From Clostridia bacterium (GTDB lineage: Bacteria > Bacillota > Clostridia > Oscillospirales > Acutalibacteraceae), in the NCBI GenBank assembly GCA_024404025.1, contig JAKSQP010000001.1:1-64000 (forward strand): a DNA stretch of 64,000 nucleotides. Direction: 5' to 3'. This document shows positions 17,939 to 26,239 of this stretch, in pieces. Each line of letters opens with the position of its first letter. The stretch's first letter is position 1. Below the pieces are notes generated by a model, which searched no databases, was not told the DNA's origin, and worked only from the letters and a program-made list of their open reading frames with translations. Both the position numbers and the translations under genes were made by a program.

Positions 17939-19996
17939 TTATTTGATTTCGATCAGCTTAACGGCATCTGCACAGGGTTTGGCATAGAAAAGCTTATATC
18001 CTTCGTCGGGAGCGACTCTTGAACCGTCCGGAAGCACGGCAGAAAGCCAGTATCTGTCGATCTCGCAATCAATTTCCGCCGTTCCGTTTTTGTCAAGAGA
18101 GGCAGCCTTTACGCAGCAGAGCTGTTTCAGCGGCGTTTCGGTGCGTGAATCCGTGCATATTGCATAAATCTGAATTTTTTCTTTGCAGGCCATACCGTTA
18201 TTTTTGAGGCTGACGTGAACCTTAACGGAGTTTTCGTTTTCGGAAATCCTGCTTGCGCCGGTATATTCAACATCTGAATATCCTAGGCCGAAACCAAAGG
18301 GATAAAGCGGCTCGCCCTCAAAGAAGCGGTATGTTCTTCCCTTCATTGAATAATCCGCCATTTCGGGGAGCTTTTCATCGCCCTTATAGAATGTTATCGG
18401 CAGTCTGCCGCAGGGGGCGTATTCGCCCGCAATAATCTGCGCAACGGCAAGACCTCCGAGAGAGCCGGGATACCAACCGCACACGATTGCCTTGGCGTGA
18501 TTCCTGATCTTTTCGCCGATGTCAACCGAGCTTCCGCAGAGCAGAATAACAACAACATTTTCGCAAATATCGCAGACCGCTTCAGCCATTTTTCTCTGCG
18601 GTTCCGGGAGCTTGATATCGGGCTTGTCGCCCTTTCCCGCATCGTCTTCCTCGCCCTCGCAGTTTCCGTTCAGACCGAGGCAAAGGAAAACAGTGTCGCT
18701 GACAGAGGCAACTGCAAGTCCGTCTGCAATGAGGTTGGATTGCTCCGAATAATCATCTGCGTTTGCCGAAAGATATCCCGAGCCTGCGCTGACTCTTATT
18801 TGAGCATTGGCAAATTCGGAGCGTATGCCGTCGGCAACCGTTATATATTTTGAAGCTCTCGCCTGATAATTTCCCTCAAGACCGATGATCGAAAGAGCGT
18901 TCGGGCCGATAACTCCGATATTGCAGTTTGTGTTTTTATCGAGAGGAAGGAAATTATTTTCATTTTTGAGCAAAACAACCGATTGCCTTGCCGCTTCAAG
19001 ATTCAGTTCGTTATGCTCCCTGCAGTCAACAACGCTGTAAGGAATATCGGAATAAGGTCTTTTTTCTTCAAATTCTCCGAGCAGGGCTCTTATTGTGTAA
19101 AGATTTTCCGCCGCACGGGTTATATCTTCTTCCGAAACAAGATCTTTTTCGTAGGCTTCAACGAGATGCTTATAGCAGTTTCCGCAGTTGAGGTCGCAGC
19201 CTGCGGAGAGAGCAGCTGCTGCCGCTTCTTCTGGAGTTTCAACAAACTTGTGATTTTTCCATATATCGTTTATTGCTCCGCAATCCGAAACGAAATATCC
19301 GTCGAATTTCCAATCGCCTCGGAGAATTTTATTCATAAGCTTCCGGTTTGCGCAGCAGGGTTCGCCGTCATAGCGGTTATATGCTCCCATAACTCCCGCA
19401 ACGCCTGCCTTGACGGTTCTTTCAAACGCAGGCAGATATGTTTCGTATAGATCCTTGTCGGAGATTTTCACATCGAATGTATGGCGAAGCATTTCGGGAC
19501 CCGAATGGACTGCAAAATGCTTTGCGCAGGCGGCGGCCTTGAGATATTCGCCGTCTCCCTGAATCCCTTTTATGAAATTAACGCCCATCTCTGCTGTCAG
19601 ATAAGGGTCTTCGCCGTAGGTTTCGTGGCCTCTGCCCCATCTCGGATCTCTGAAAATATTGATGTTAGGCGACCAATAGGTCAGGCCTTTGTATATCGTT
19701 CTTGCTCCGAATTCAACATATTTGTTGTATTTCGCTCTGCCTTCGTCCGAAATTGCCCCGGCAACCGAATTTACAAGTTCGGGATCGAATGTTGCAGCCA
19801 GACCGATTGCCTGCGGAAAAAGTGTTGCCGTGCCCGTTCTCGCAACGCCGTGAAGAGCTTCGTTCCACCAGTTATATTCATTTATTCCGAGGCGTTCAAT
19901 GGCAGGGGAGTTGTTGACGAGCTGAGTTATTTTTTCTTCGACTGTCATTTGGCTGACGATTCTGCGGGCAGTTTCTCTCGCTTTTTTACAGTTCAT
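17939..19996 (-). CDS. Glycoside hydrolase family 3 (beta-xylosidase/beta-glucosidase-like)
   Basis: A cytoplasmic 685-residue enzyme without signal peptide. The N-terminal barrel shows the GH3 xylosidase-type signature NWWNEALHGVAR and FPQAIGLAATF, and the nucleophile Asp238 sits in GYFVSDCGAI. The second domain includes VVLLKNENNFLPLDKN and IGPNA, and a shortened fibronectin-III-like domain ends the protein (VKVHVSLKNNG onward). It should cleave beta-linked xylose, arabinose or glucose from short oligosaccharides taken up by the cell. It is the last gene of the minus-strand operon that starts at 23281. Confidence 0.9.
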   Translation of the reverse strand: MNCKKARETARRIVSQMTVEEKITQLVNNSPAIERLGINEYNWWNEALHGVARTGTATLFPQAIGLAATFDPELVNSVAGAISDEGRAKYNKYVEFGARTIYKGLTYWSPNINIFRDPRWGRGHETYGEDPYLTAEMGVNFIKGIQGDGEYLKAAACAKHFAVHSGPEMLRHTFDVKISDKDLYETYLPAFERTVKAGVAGVMGAYNRYDGEPCCANRKLMNKILRGDWKFDGYFVSDCGAINDIWKNHKFVETPEEAAAAALSAGCDLNCGNCYKHLVEAYEKDLVSEEDITRAAENLYTIRALLGEFEEKRPYSDIPYSVVDCREHNELNLEAARQSVVLLKNENNFLPLDKNTNCNIGVIGPNALSIIGLEGNYQARASKYITVADGIRSEFANAQIRVSAGSGYLSANADDYSEQSNLIADGLAVASVSDTVFLCLGLNGNCEGEEDDAGKGDKPDIKLPEPQRKMAEAVCDICENVVVILLCGSSVDIGEKIRNHAKAIVCGWYPGSLGGLAVAQIIAGEYAPCGRLPITFYKGDEKLPEMADYSMKGRTYRFFEGEPLYPFGFGLGYSDVEYTGASRISENENSVKVHVSLKNNGMACKEKIQIYAICTDSRTETPLKQLCCVKAASLDKNGTAEIDCEIDRYWLSAVLPDGSRVAPDEGYKLFYAKPCADAVKLIEIK

Positions 19997-20008
19997 ATTT
20001 TTACTCCA

Positions 20009-21109
20009 TCAGTCAAGAATTCCGTGTGTGCATTCCGGATTCATCGGATTCTGACGCTCAAATTCCGATTCGATTTCAACGGTTTTGCCCTCGCAGCTGC
20101 TCTTATAGAAAGCCTGCATTATTTCAAGCACATGAAGAGTCTGTCTGTAAGATGCTCTCGGAATTCTTCCGGTTTCAATGGATTTGGCCATGTCGGCAAG
20201 TCCGAGTGCCCTGCTGTTTTCTTCATAATCGAATTCAAGCGGAAATTCCGTTGTTTCTCCGGTTTTGCCGTTGTAGAAAGTGATCGGTCCGCCGAAGCAG
20301 TTGGGGTCCGGAACGAAAAGAGTGCCTTTGGAGCCGTAGATTTCTATATTTTTGCTGTTTGATTTATAAACATCGAATGTTGTTGTGATGTTTGCGATTG
20401 CACCGGATTCAAACTGCATGATTCCGGTCACATAGGTCGGAGCTTCAACATCAATAACCGTTCCGGCAAAAGGTTTTGAGGTTATCGTTCTTTTCGGGAA
20501 CGAGATTCTTGTTACGCCGGTAACGCTTTTGACTCTGCCGATAAGATTGACGAGAGCAGTTACATAATAGGGGCCCATATCGAGCATAGGTCCGCCGCCG
20601 AATTTATAATAAAATTCGGGGTCGGGATGCCAGGTTTCGTGTCCCCGGCAGATCATTGCAGCCGATGCGCCGACAATATCTCCGATAACGCCGCTGTCAA
20701 TCAGCTTGCGGCAGGTCTGGATTCCGGCTCCCATAAAGGTATCGGGTGCGCCGCCGAGCATAAGTCCCTTTTCCTTTGCAAGCGCAACAAGCTCAATGCC
20801 CTGCTCAAGAGATGCTCCGAGAGGCTTTTCGCTGTAAACGTGCTTTCCGGCAAGAAGTGCGTTTTTCGTAACATCATAATGCTCAGCAGGTCTTGTGAGA
20901 TTAAGAACTATGTCGATCGATTCATCGGCAAAAAGCTCATACATCGTGTCATAAACCTTTTCAACGCCGTATTTTTTCTGCGCATTCAGAGCTCTTTCCT
21001 TTATAAGGTCGCAGACTGCAACAAGCTTGATTTCCTTGAAAGTTTCGGTTATGTTCTTAAGATAGATTCCGCTGATGTCACCGACGCCGACCATTCCTAT
21101 ATTCAACAT
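20009..21109 (-). CDS. Gfo/Idh/MocA-family oxidoreductase
   Basis: The 366-residue protein begins MLNIGMVGVGDISGIYLKN with an intact Rossmann G-x-G-x-x-S/G loop, and has YSEKPLGAS with the conserved Lys near residue 95. The C-terminal domain (residues 130-340) includes GGGPMLDMGPYYVTALVNL, the substrate-binding helix with conserved Asp, typical of the family. It lies 12 bases downstream of the ThuA-domain gene and 12 upstream of GH3. This ThuA plus Gfo/Idh pairing recurs in sugar-oxidising gene sets, so a 3-keto or other modified sugar pathway is a reasonable inference. Confidence 0.9.
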   Translation of the reverse strand: MLNIGMVGVGDISGIYLKNITETFKEIKLVAVCDLIKERALNAQKKYGVEKVYDTMYELFADESIDIVLNLTRPAEHYDVTKNALLAGKHVYSEKPLGASLEQGIELVALAKEKGLMLGGAPDTFMGAGIQTCRKLIDSGVIGDIVGASAAMICRGHETWHPDPEFYYKFGGGPMLDMGPYYVTALVNLIGRVKSVTGVTRISFPKRTITSKPFAGTVIDVEAPTYVTGIMQFESGAIANITTTFDVYKSNSKNIEIYGSKGTLFVPDPNCFGGPITFYNGKTGETTEFPLEFDYEENSRALGLADMAKSIETGRIPRASYRQTLHVLEIMQAFYKSSCEGKTVEIESEFERQNPMNPECTHGILD

Positions 21110-21121
21110 AATGCTTACTCC

Positions 21122-21829
21122 TTATTCATAAATCTTTTCGGTGAGGCCGTTTTCTTTTGCGTATGCCTTTCCTTCACCTGCCCAGAGCATACCTCTTTCC
21201 ATAATGACTGCCGCCGACGGGGATTTATCAAAAACATCGTCATGGTGGCCGAGAGAATTATAGAATATTCTTCCGAGTCCCCAGAATTTTGTCCAGGCAA
21301 CGGGCATATCAATGGGTTTGTTTGCGCAGTGCATACCTTTTACAACGGGGAATCTTGTTGTTGCGAGAACTTCAATTGCAGGGTCAATGTGAAGGTAATA
21401 CTGCTCGCTGCAAACTTTAAAATCGTCAAGACCTGCAACTATCGGATTTGCGCCTTTGCAGATGTTGACGGTGTAATCCGTTCCGTCTCCGCCGGGATGG
21501 CTGACCCACTGGCCGCCGGTCATAAACTGCCATTCGGTGTCGTTGCGGAAAGCGTCGCACATTCCGCCGTGGCAGCCTGCAAGACCTGTGCCTGCGGCAA
21601 CGGCTTTCTGAATATTTTCCCGATATTCTCTTTTGATTTCGCCCATAGTCCAGCAGGGGATGATAAGATCGAGCGACATAAGATAATCAAGATCTGCAAG
21701 AATATCCTGAGAATCAACTATGTTGACCTCATATCCGTTTTTCTCAAGCATTCCTGCGAATCTTTCGGAAACGAGCTTCGGCTCATGACCGTCCCAGCCG
21801 CCCCGGAAAATCAAAGCTTTTTTGCACAT
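21122..21829 (-). CDS. ThuA-domain protein (trehalose-utilisation family)
   Basis: The 235-residue protein has the glutamine-amidotransferase-like ThuA fold, with AGCHGGMCDAF near residue 90 where class I amidotransferases carry their nucleophile, and WVSHPGG and PVAWTKFWGLGRIFYNSLGH later. Proteins of this family accompany sugar dehydrogenases in disaccharide and 3-keto-glycoside pathways, but the reaction is not firmly established. Start after AGGAGGAAACTG; gap to the next gene is 12 bases. Confidence 0.85.
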   Translation of the reverse strand: MCKKALIFRGGWDGHEPKLVSERFAGMLEKNGYEVNIVDSQDILADLDYLMSLDLIIPCWTMGEIKREYRENIQKAVAAGTGLAGCHGGMCDAFRNDTEWQFMTGGQWVSHPGGDGTDYTVNICKGANPIVAGLDDFKVCSEQYYLHIDPAIEVLATTRFPVVKGMHCANKPIDMPVAWTKFWGLGRIFYNSLGHHDDVFDKSPSAAVIMERGMLWAGEGKAYAKENGLTEKIYE

Positions 21830-21847
21830 TTCAGTTTCCTCCTGTAA

Positions 21848-23281
21848 TTATTTTTTATCATTCAGACGGATGACCGTTTTATAAAAATCAACAGCTCCGG
21901 GGAGAGAATCTATTCCCATATTTTCGTTGAGACCGTGCATCCCTTTCATCTGCTCCGGACCGTAGATGAGGGGAGAAAAGCGGATGCAGTTGGGGCAGAT
22001 TTCCCCGAAAAATCTTGCGTCTGTGCCGCCCGTCATAACGTATGGACTGTATGCAAGGCCGGGGAAAACCTCTTCAATTGCCTTTGTGACCATTCTGAAA
22101 GCATCGCCGTTTATATCAACAACGGGGCAGGAATGATAACCCTCAATAACTTCGGTTTCAAGGTCATATTTTGCGGCGATTTTTCTGACAAGCTCAACGC
22201 TTTCGTCCATATCCTGATGAGGAATGAAGCGCATATTTGCGCATACGCTTGCATTCTGCGGAATAACGTTATATGCTTCCGAGCCGGACTGGACGGTGAA
22301 CGCCATTGAGGTGCGAAGCATTGCACATCCTTCCGAAGAAATGAGCGGAAGGACCTTGCAGAGAAGTCCTTTGAAAAGCCACAAATTGCCTAAAATATAT
22401 CGCATACCGAACGGCGCATAGGGAGCGAGAGAAGAGAACATCGCTTCGGATTCTTTGCAGAACTTTTTTGTGAACGGATCATGCTTTTCTATTTCCTGCT
22501 CAAATGCGGCAAGGCGGACTATCGGAGTGTTTTTTCCGGGGGCGCTTGCGTGGCCGCCGCTTGAATGAGCGGTGAAGCGGATATTGCCCTGGCCTTTTTC
22601 GAGCACGCCGAGCATTGCGAATCTGCCTTTGATGCCTGCAATCGGGTCTTCTGAAATTGCGCCGCCTTCATCACATACAAGATAAGGCTTAACGCCTCTG
22701 CGTTTAAGCTCTTCTATGATTTTCGGAGCGCCGTTTCCGCCGACCTCTTCGGTGCAGGAGGATGCAAGATAAATATCGTTTACCGGTTCATATCCGGCGG
22801 AGAGAAGCTCTTCAAAGGTCTGAAGGATGCACATAACCGAGCATTTCGTGTCGCAGGCGCCTCTGCCCCAGACCTTGCCGTCTTCAATGTCGCCCGAAAA
22901 ATAATCCTTTGTCCATTCGCCGCCTGCGGGAACAACATCCTGATGGCCCATAAGAATAACCGGCCTTTCGGATTTGCTGCCTTTCCAGTATATGAGCAGG
23001 TTGCCGTCGATGCTGTTGACCTCAAGGGTTGAAAAAACAGCCGGAAAAAGCTTTGCAAGGAGCTTATGGAATTCCTCAAATCTTTCCGTGCGGTCAACAT
23101 CGGGATATGAAACGGTTTCAAATTTAACCATTTCCGAAAGCTTTTTTGCATAGGACATTGCTCTTTCCGAATCGGGAGACGGTTTATAATCCGAGGTTTT
23201 CTTTTTGATGAAAAAAGTTCGGATAAGAGCGATTGCCGGCAAAAGAAGAATCAATGCGGCAACTATGAGAAAATACTTCAT
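21848..23281 (-). CDS. Membrane-anchored M20 peptidase (PM20D1/CPS-like)
   Basis: The 477-residue zinc hydrolase has an N-terminal membrane segment (FLIVAALILLLPAIALI), so the catalytic part may face outward. Metal-site motifs include LMGHQDVVPAGGEW, GRGACDTKCSV, ASSCTEEVGGNGA and GGTDARFFGEI. This subgroup (carboxypeptidase S and PM20D1) hydrolyses N-acyl amino acids or dipeptides. It is first in the operon with ThuA, Gfo/Idh and GH3, an unusual partner for sugar genes, so the substrate could be an amino-acid conjugate. Confidence 0.85.
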   Translation of the reverse strand: MKYFLIVAALILLLPAIALIRTFFIKKKTSDYKPSPDSERAMSYAKKLSEMVKFETVSYPDVDRTERFEEFHKLLAKLFPAVFSTLEVNSIDGNLLIYWKGSKSERPVILMGHQDVVPAGGEWTKDYFSGDIEDGKVWGRGACDTKCSVMCILQTFEELLSAGYEPVNDIYLASSCTEEVGGNGAPKIIEELKRRGVKPYLVCDEGGAISEDPIAGIKGRFAMLGVLEKGQGNIRFTAHSSGGHASAPGKNTPIVRLAAFEQEIEKHDPFTKKFCKESEAMFSSLAPYAPFGMRYILGNLWLFKGLLCKVLPLISSEGCAMLRTSMAFTVQSGSEAYNVIPQNASVCANMRFIPHQDMDESVELVRKIAAKYDLETEVIEGYHSCPVVDINGDAFRMVTKAIEEVFPGLAYSPYVMTGGTDARFFGEICPNCIRFSPLIYGPEQMKGMHGLNENMGIDSLPGAVDFYKTVIRLNDKK

Positions 23282-23410
23282 AATATCATTCCTTTTTTAC
23301 ATTCTGTATAATTTGATTTTAAACATTATTATGATGAAAGTCAATATTGTTATTGATTTTCTTCCGGCGTTATTATATCATTAATTAAAACGAATGAGCG
23401 GAGAGACGAT

Positions 23411-24745
23411 ATGAAAAATATTTTTGATTCAATACCCGGATTCGGCGGAAAATATGAAGGCGAATATTATTGCAGAGAGAACTGTTTTCTTCGTCTTTTC
23501 GGAAACGCCGATGAAAATTCTTTTTTGGAATATATAAATCTTCTTAAAGAAAACGGTTTTTCCGTTTTGCAGAAAAACGAGATAAACGGCAACCTTTTTG
23601 CTGCATTGAAAAATGACATTCAGGTGAATGTTCTTTTCACCCCATGCGACGGAAAAATCAGAATCACCGCCTGCGAAAATGACCTTACCCCGAATTTTGA
23701 GAAAACGGAATGCAGCGGCGAATGCAAAACAACTTTCTATGCTTTTGAAAGCGACCAGACCCTGATCGATTGCGGAATGTGCCTTATGGTTCAATGCCCG
23801 GATCACAGCTTTTTTGTTGTTGACAGCGGCCACTATTTTCAGATGAACGATAATGACAGAATCCATAAATTTATGCGTGAACGCACTCCCGAGGGTCAGA
23901 AAATCGTTATAAACGGCTGGTTTATCACCCATGCGCATACCGACCACATTTCAAAGCTGATGGATTTTCTGAAATATAACACCGATGATGTTATTATTGA
24001 GGGCTTCTATCAGAACATTCTGCCCGGCGAATATGATTATGGAAGCGATAATCACGAAGAGCTTGAATTTGCCGAAAAGCTTTTCAAGGCGCTTGAGGAA
24101 TATCCGGCTCCCGTTTATAAGCTGCATTCGGGAATGAGATTCTATATCAGAAATCTTGCCTTTGATGTGCTTTGCAATCACGAGGATATTTTCCCCGAAC
24201 ACATAACGGATTATAATGATTCTTCAACCGTTCTGATGATGGAGGCGGAGGGCACAAGAGTATTTATCCCCGGCGATGCGGCGATGGCTTCCGACAGGGT
24301 GCTTAAAGAAAGATACGGCGATTGGCTTAAGTGCGATGTTGTTCAGATAGCTCATCACGGCCACACGGGATTGAGCGCCGAATGCTATTCTCTGCTCTCT
24401 GCCGATGCGGCGATTTTCCCCGTTACGAGAATAATGTTTGATCAGAATCTTCCCCGCCACGAGGCAAACAGAAGAGCGGTTGAAATTGCGGATTCTTATT
24501 ATATAACGGGTGACGGAACGGTCTGCGTTGAGCTTCCGTATAAGAGAGGAAATATCTTCACTCTGCCCGATGAAACCTTTGAGGATTTTGAAAAAATCAA
24601 GAGAATCTGGAGATATGTATATTCGGATGAGCGGAAAAACGAGCTTTATGAAATTTTTATTGCTCACGGCGGTGATCCCGATGAACTGCTTCTGCCGTCA
24701 AGCAAATTCGGATGGATCGAGCCGAAGCCGCCGATAGAAGAATAA
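23411..24745 (+). CDS. Metallo-beta-lactamase-fold hydrolase (ComEC-C-terminal-like)
   Basis: Residues 1 to about 110 are an unassigned N-terminal part; residues 120-350 form a metallo-beta-lactamase fold with the zinc motif THAHTDH (His174, His176, Asp178, His179), then IPGDAAM and QIAHHGHTG, the pattern of ComEC-type and RNase-Z-like hydrolases. It has no signal peptide. The 444-residue protein is a stand-alone transcription unit. Substrate unknown; phosphodiester or lactone hydrolysis are both possible. The ATG has a GAGAGACG site. Confidence 0.75.
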   Translation: MKNIFDSIPGFGGKYEGEYYCRENCFLRLFGNADENSFLEYINLLKENGFSVLQKNEINGNLFAALKNDIQVNVLFTPCDGKIRITACENDLTPNFEKTECSGECKTTFYAFESDQTLIDCGMCLMVQCPDHSFFVVDSGHYFQMNDNDRIHKFMRERTPEGQKIVINGWFITHAHTDHISKLMDFLKYNTDDVIIEGFYQNILPGEYDYGSDNHEELEFAEKLFKALEEYPAPVYKLHSGMRFYIRNLAFDVLCNHEDIFPEHITDYNDSSTVLMMEAEGTRVFIPGDAAMASDRVLKERYGDWLKCDVVQIAHHGHTGLSAECYSLLSADAAIFPVTRIMFDQNLPRHEANRRAVEIADSYYITGDGTVCVELPYKRGNIFTLPDETFEDFEKIKRIWRYVYSDERKNELYEIFIAHGGDPDELLLPSSKFGWIEPKPPIEE

Positions 24746-24758
24746 TTTGATAAAAATT

Positions 24759-24787
24759 ATCCGGGACCTTTTGAGTCCCGGATTTTG
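24759..24787. terminator. Bidirectional terminator
   Basis: Nine-base perfect stem (24759-24767 with 24775-24783) followed by TTTTGCTTTT on the plus strand and AT-rich on the minus strand, between two convergent genes. Confidence 0.8.
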
Positions 24788-24790
24788 CTT

Positions 24791-26230
24791 TTAAAATAAC
24801 ATATTTTCGGTGAATAATTCGCTGAATTCCGCCGTGCCTGCGAGAGAAACGGTTTCGCAGCTTTCTGCAATGCCGTTCATTTCATTGACAGTTTCGGGAC
24901 TGCCGATGCACATCAATGCGCCGAGCAGACTTGTGTTGCCGACTGCCGAGATGTTTAAGTTTTCGGGAAGAAGACCTGTTTTAACGGCATTATCCGTGTT
25001 TGCATAATATCCGAGACCGCCCGCAACATAAACCGTGTCAAGCGATTCGAGCGGAATGCCGGCTGCTTTGCATAGCATCTGAATTCCCGAATAAACGGCG
25101 CTTTTTGCAAGCTGAAACTGCCTTATATCCTGCTGGCTTATGAAAATATTTCTGCATATCCGTAATATTCCGCCGTCAAGATAGCCGGTTTCATCGAGCT
25201 TTCCGCTTTTAAGAAGCTCCGCAGCGGCATCAATCAGCCCCGACGAACATATACCCGAAGGAAGCGCTCCGCCGATTGTTGAAAATGAAACCTTTCCGTT
25301 ATTTATCGAGAGCCTGTTTATCGCTCCGCTGACGCCGCCCGTTCCGCATTCGATTCCCGCTCCTTCAAGCGCAGGGCCTGCGGCTGTTGAAGCGCAGAGA
25401 AGCCTGCCTCTGTCTGAAATAACGGTTTCGCCGTTGGTGCCGAGATCGGTGAAAAGAATTCTTTTATCCGTTTTATGAAGCTTCAAAGCATAGATTCCGG
25501 CGATTATATCGCTGCCGATGAATGCCGATGCGCACGGAAGAACCGTAACCGATTCCGCATTCAAGCCGAGCTCTTCGCCGCTGAAATGCTTCGGAGCGGT
25601 GAATTCGGGAGTGAACGGAAACGTTCCCATTCCGGCAGGAGAAATTCCGCAGAAGATGTGAAGCATTGTCGTGTTGCCCGAAATGATGATTTCTCTGACT
25701 TTTTCTGCCGTCAGCTCCGAAATCAGTTTTATTATACAGCCTCTGATAAGCGAGGTGAGCTTATTGAGACTGCCCTTTGAGCAGGCGTCTATCCTGCTTA
25801 TGACATCAGCTCCGAATGAAGCCTGGGGATTCAGAGCCGAAGCGGATTTCGTTGAGCCGTCTTTTGAAAGAAGAGCCGCCGCAACGGTGGTTGTGCCTAT
25901 GTCAACGGCAATTCCGTCTGCTCCGATTCGGAGCTTTGCGTCAATTTTTGTTTCCGTCAGGCCGCTTCCGCTGTGAAAATCAATTCCGATAATTGCATCG
26001 GTTAAAACTCTTGCCTTGCAGGAGCGTATCATTCCGTCTGAATCGGGCGTTTCGCCGCTGAATTTTCCCGAAATGAGCTTTACCGAGCATTTCCGGCAGG
26101 AGCCGTAACCTGCGCAGACGGCGGGAACGGTGATTCCGTTATCCGAAAGCACTTCGGAAAGCAAATCGCCGGGTTTTGCTCTGATTATTCTGTTTTCTCC
26201 GTCGATAACGGTTATTATTTTCTGTTCCAT
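24791..26230 (-). CDS. RACo-like protein: 2Fe-2S ferredoxin plus ASKHA ATPase domain (DUF4445)
   Basis: Residues 1-80 form a plant-type ferredoxin with cysteines at 39, 45, 48 and 71 (C-x5-C-x2-C ... C). From residue 108 the actin/Hsp70-like ATPase begins (GIAVDIGTTTVAAALL), followed by ISGNTTMLHIFCGI, FTDLGTNGETV and YVAGGLGYYAN. Proteins with this layout reductively activate corrinoid methyltransferase proteins (RACo and RamA-like). At 479 residues it is shorter than the about 600 residues usual for them. No corrinoid protein or methyltransferase lies in the window, so its partner is elsewhere or different. It follows the 852-residue secreted protein after only 9 bases. Confidence 0.85.
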   Translation of the reverse strand: MEQKIITVIDGENRIIRAKPGDLLSEVLSDNGITVPAVCAGYGSCRKCSVKLISGKFSGETPDSDGMIRSCKARVLTDAIIGIDFHSGSGLTETKIDAKLRIGADGIAVDIGTTTVAAALLSKDGSTKSASALNPQASFGADVISRIDACSKGSLNKLTSLIRGCIIKLISELTAEKVREIIISGNTTMLHIFCGISPAGMGTFPFTPEFTAPKHFSGEELGLNAESVTVLPCASAFIGSDIIAGIYALKLHKTDKRILFTDLGTNGETVISDRGRLLCASTAAGPALEGAGIECGTGGVSGAINRLSINNGKVSFSTIGGALPSGICSSGLIDAAAELLKSGKLDETGYLDGGILRICRNIFISQQDIRQFQLAKSAVYSGIQMLCKAAGIPLESLDTVYVAGGLGYYANTDNAVKTGLLPENLNISAVGNTSLLGALMCIGSPETVNEMNGIAESCETVSLAGTAEFSELFTENMLF

Positions 26231-26239
26231 AGTTATCTA

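Noticed and set aside
19481-20362. 293-codon plus-strand open frame across GH3 and Gfo/Idh genes
   Set aside because: It spans the opposite strand of two well-supported genes and reads as a cysteine- and phenylalanine-rich shadow.
20627-21847. 406-codon plus-strand open frame
   Set aside because: Antisense to the ThuA and Gfo/Idh genes; no ribosome site or family motif.
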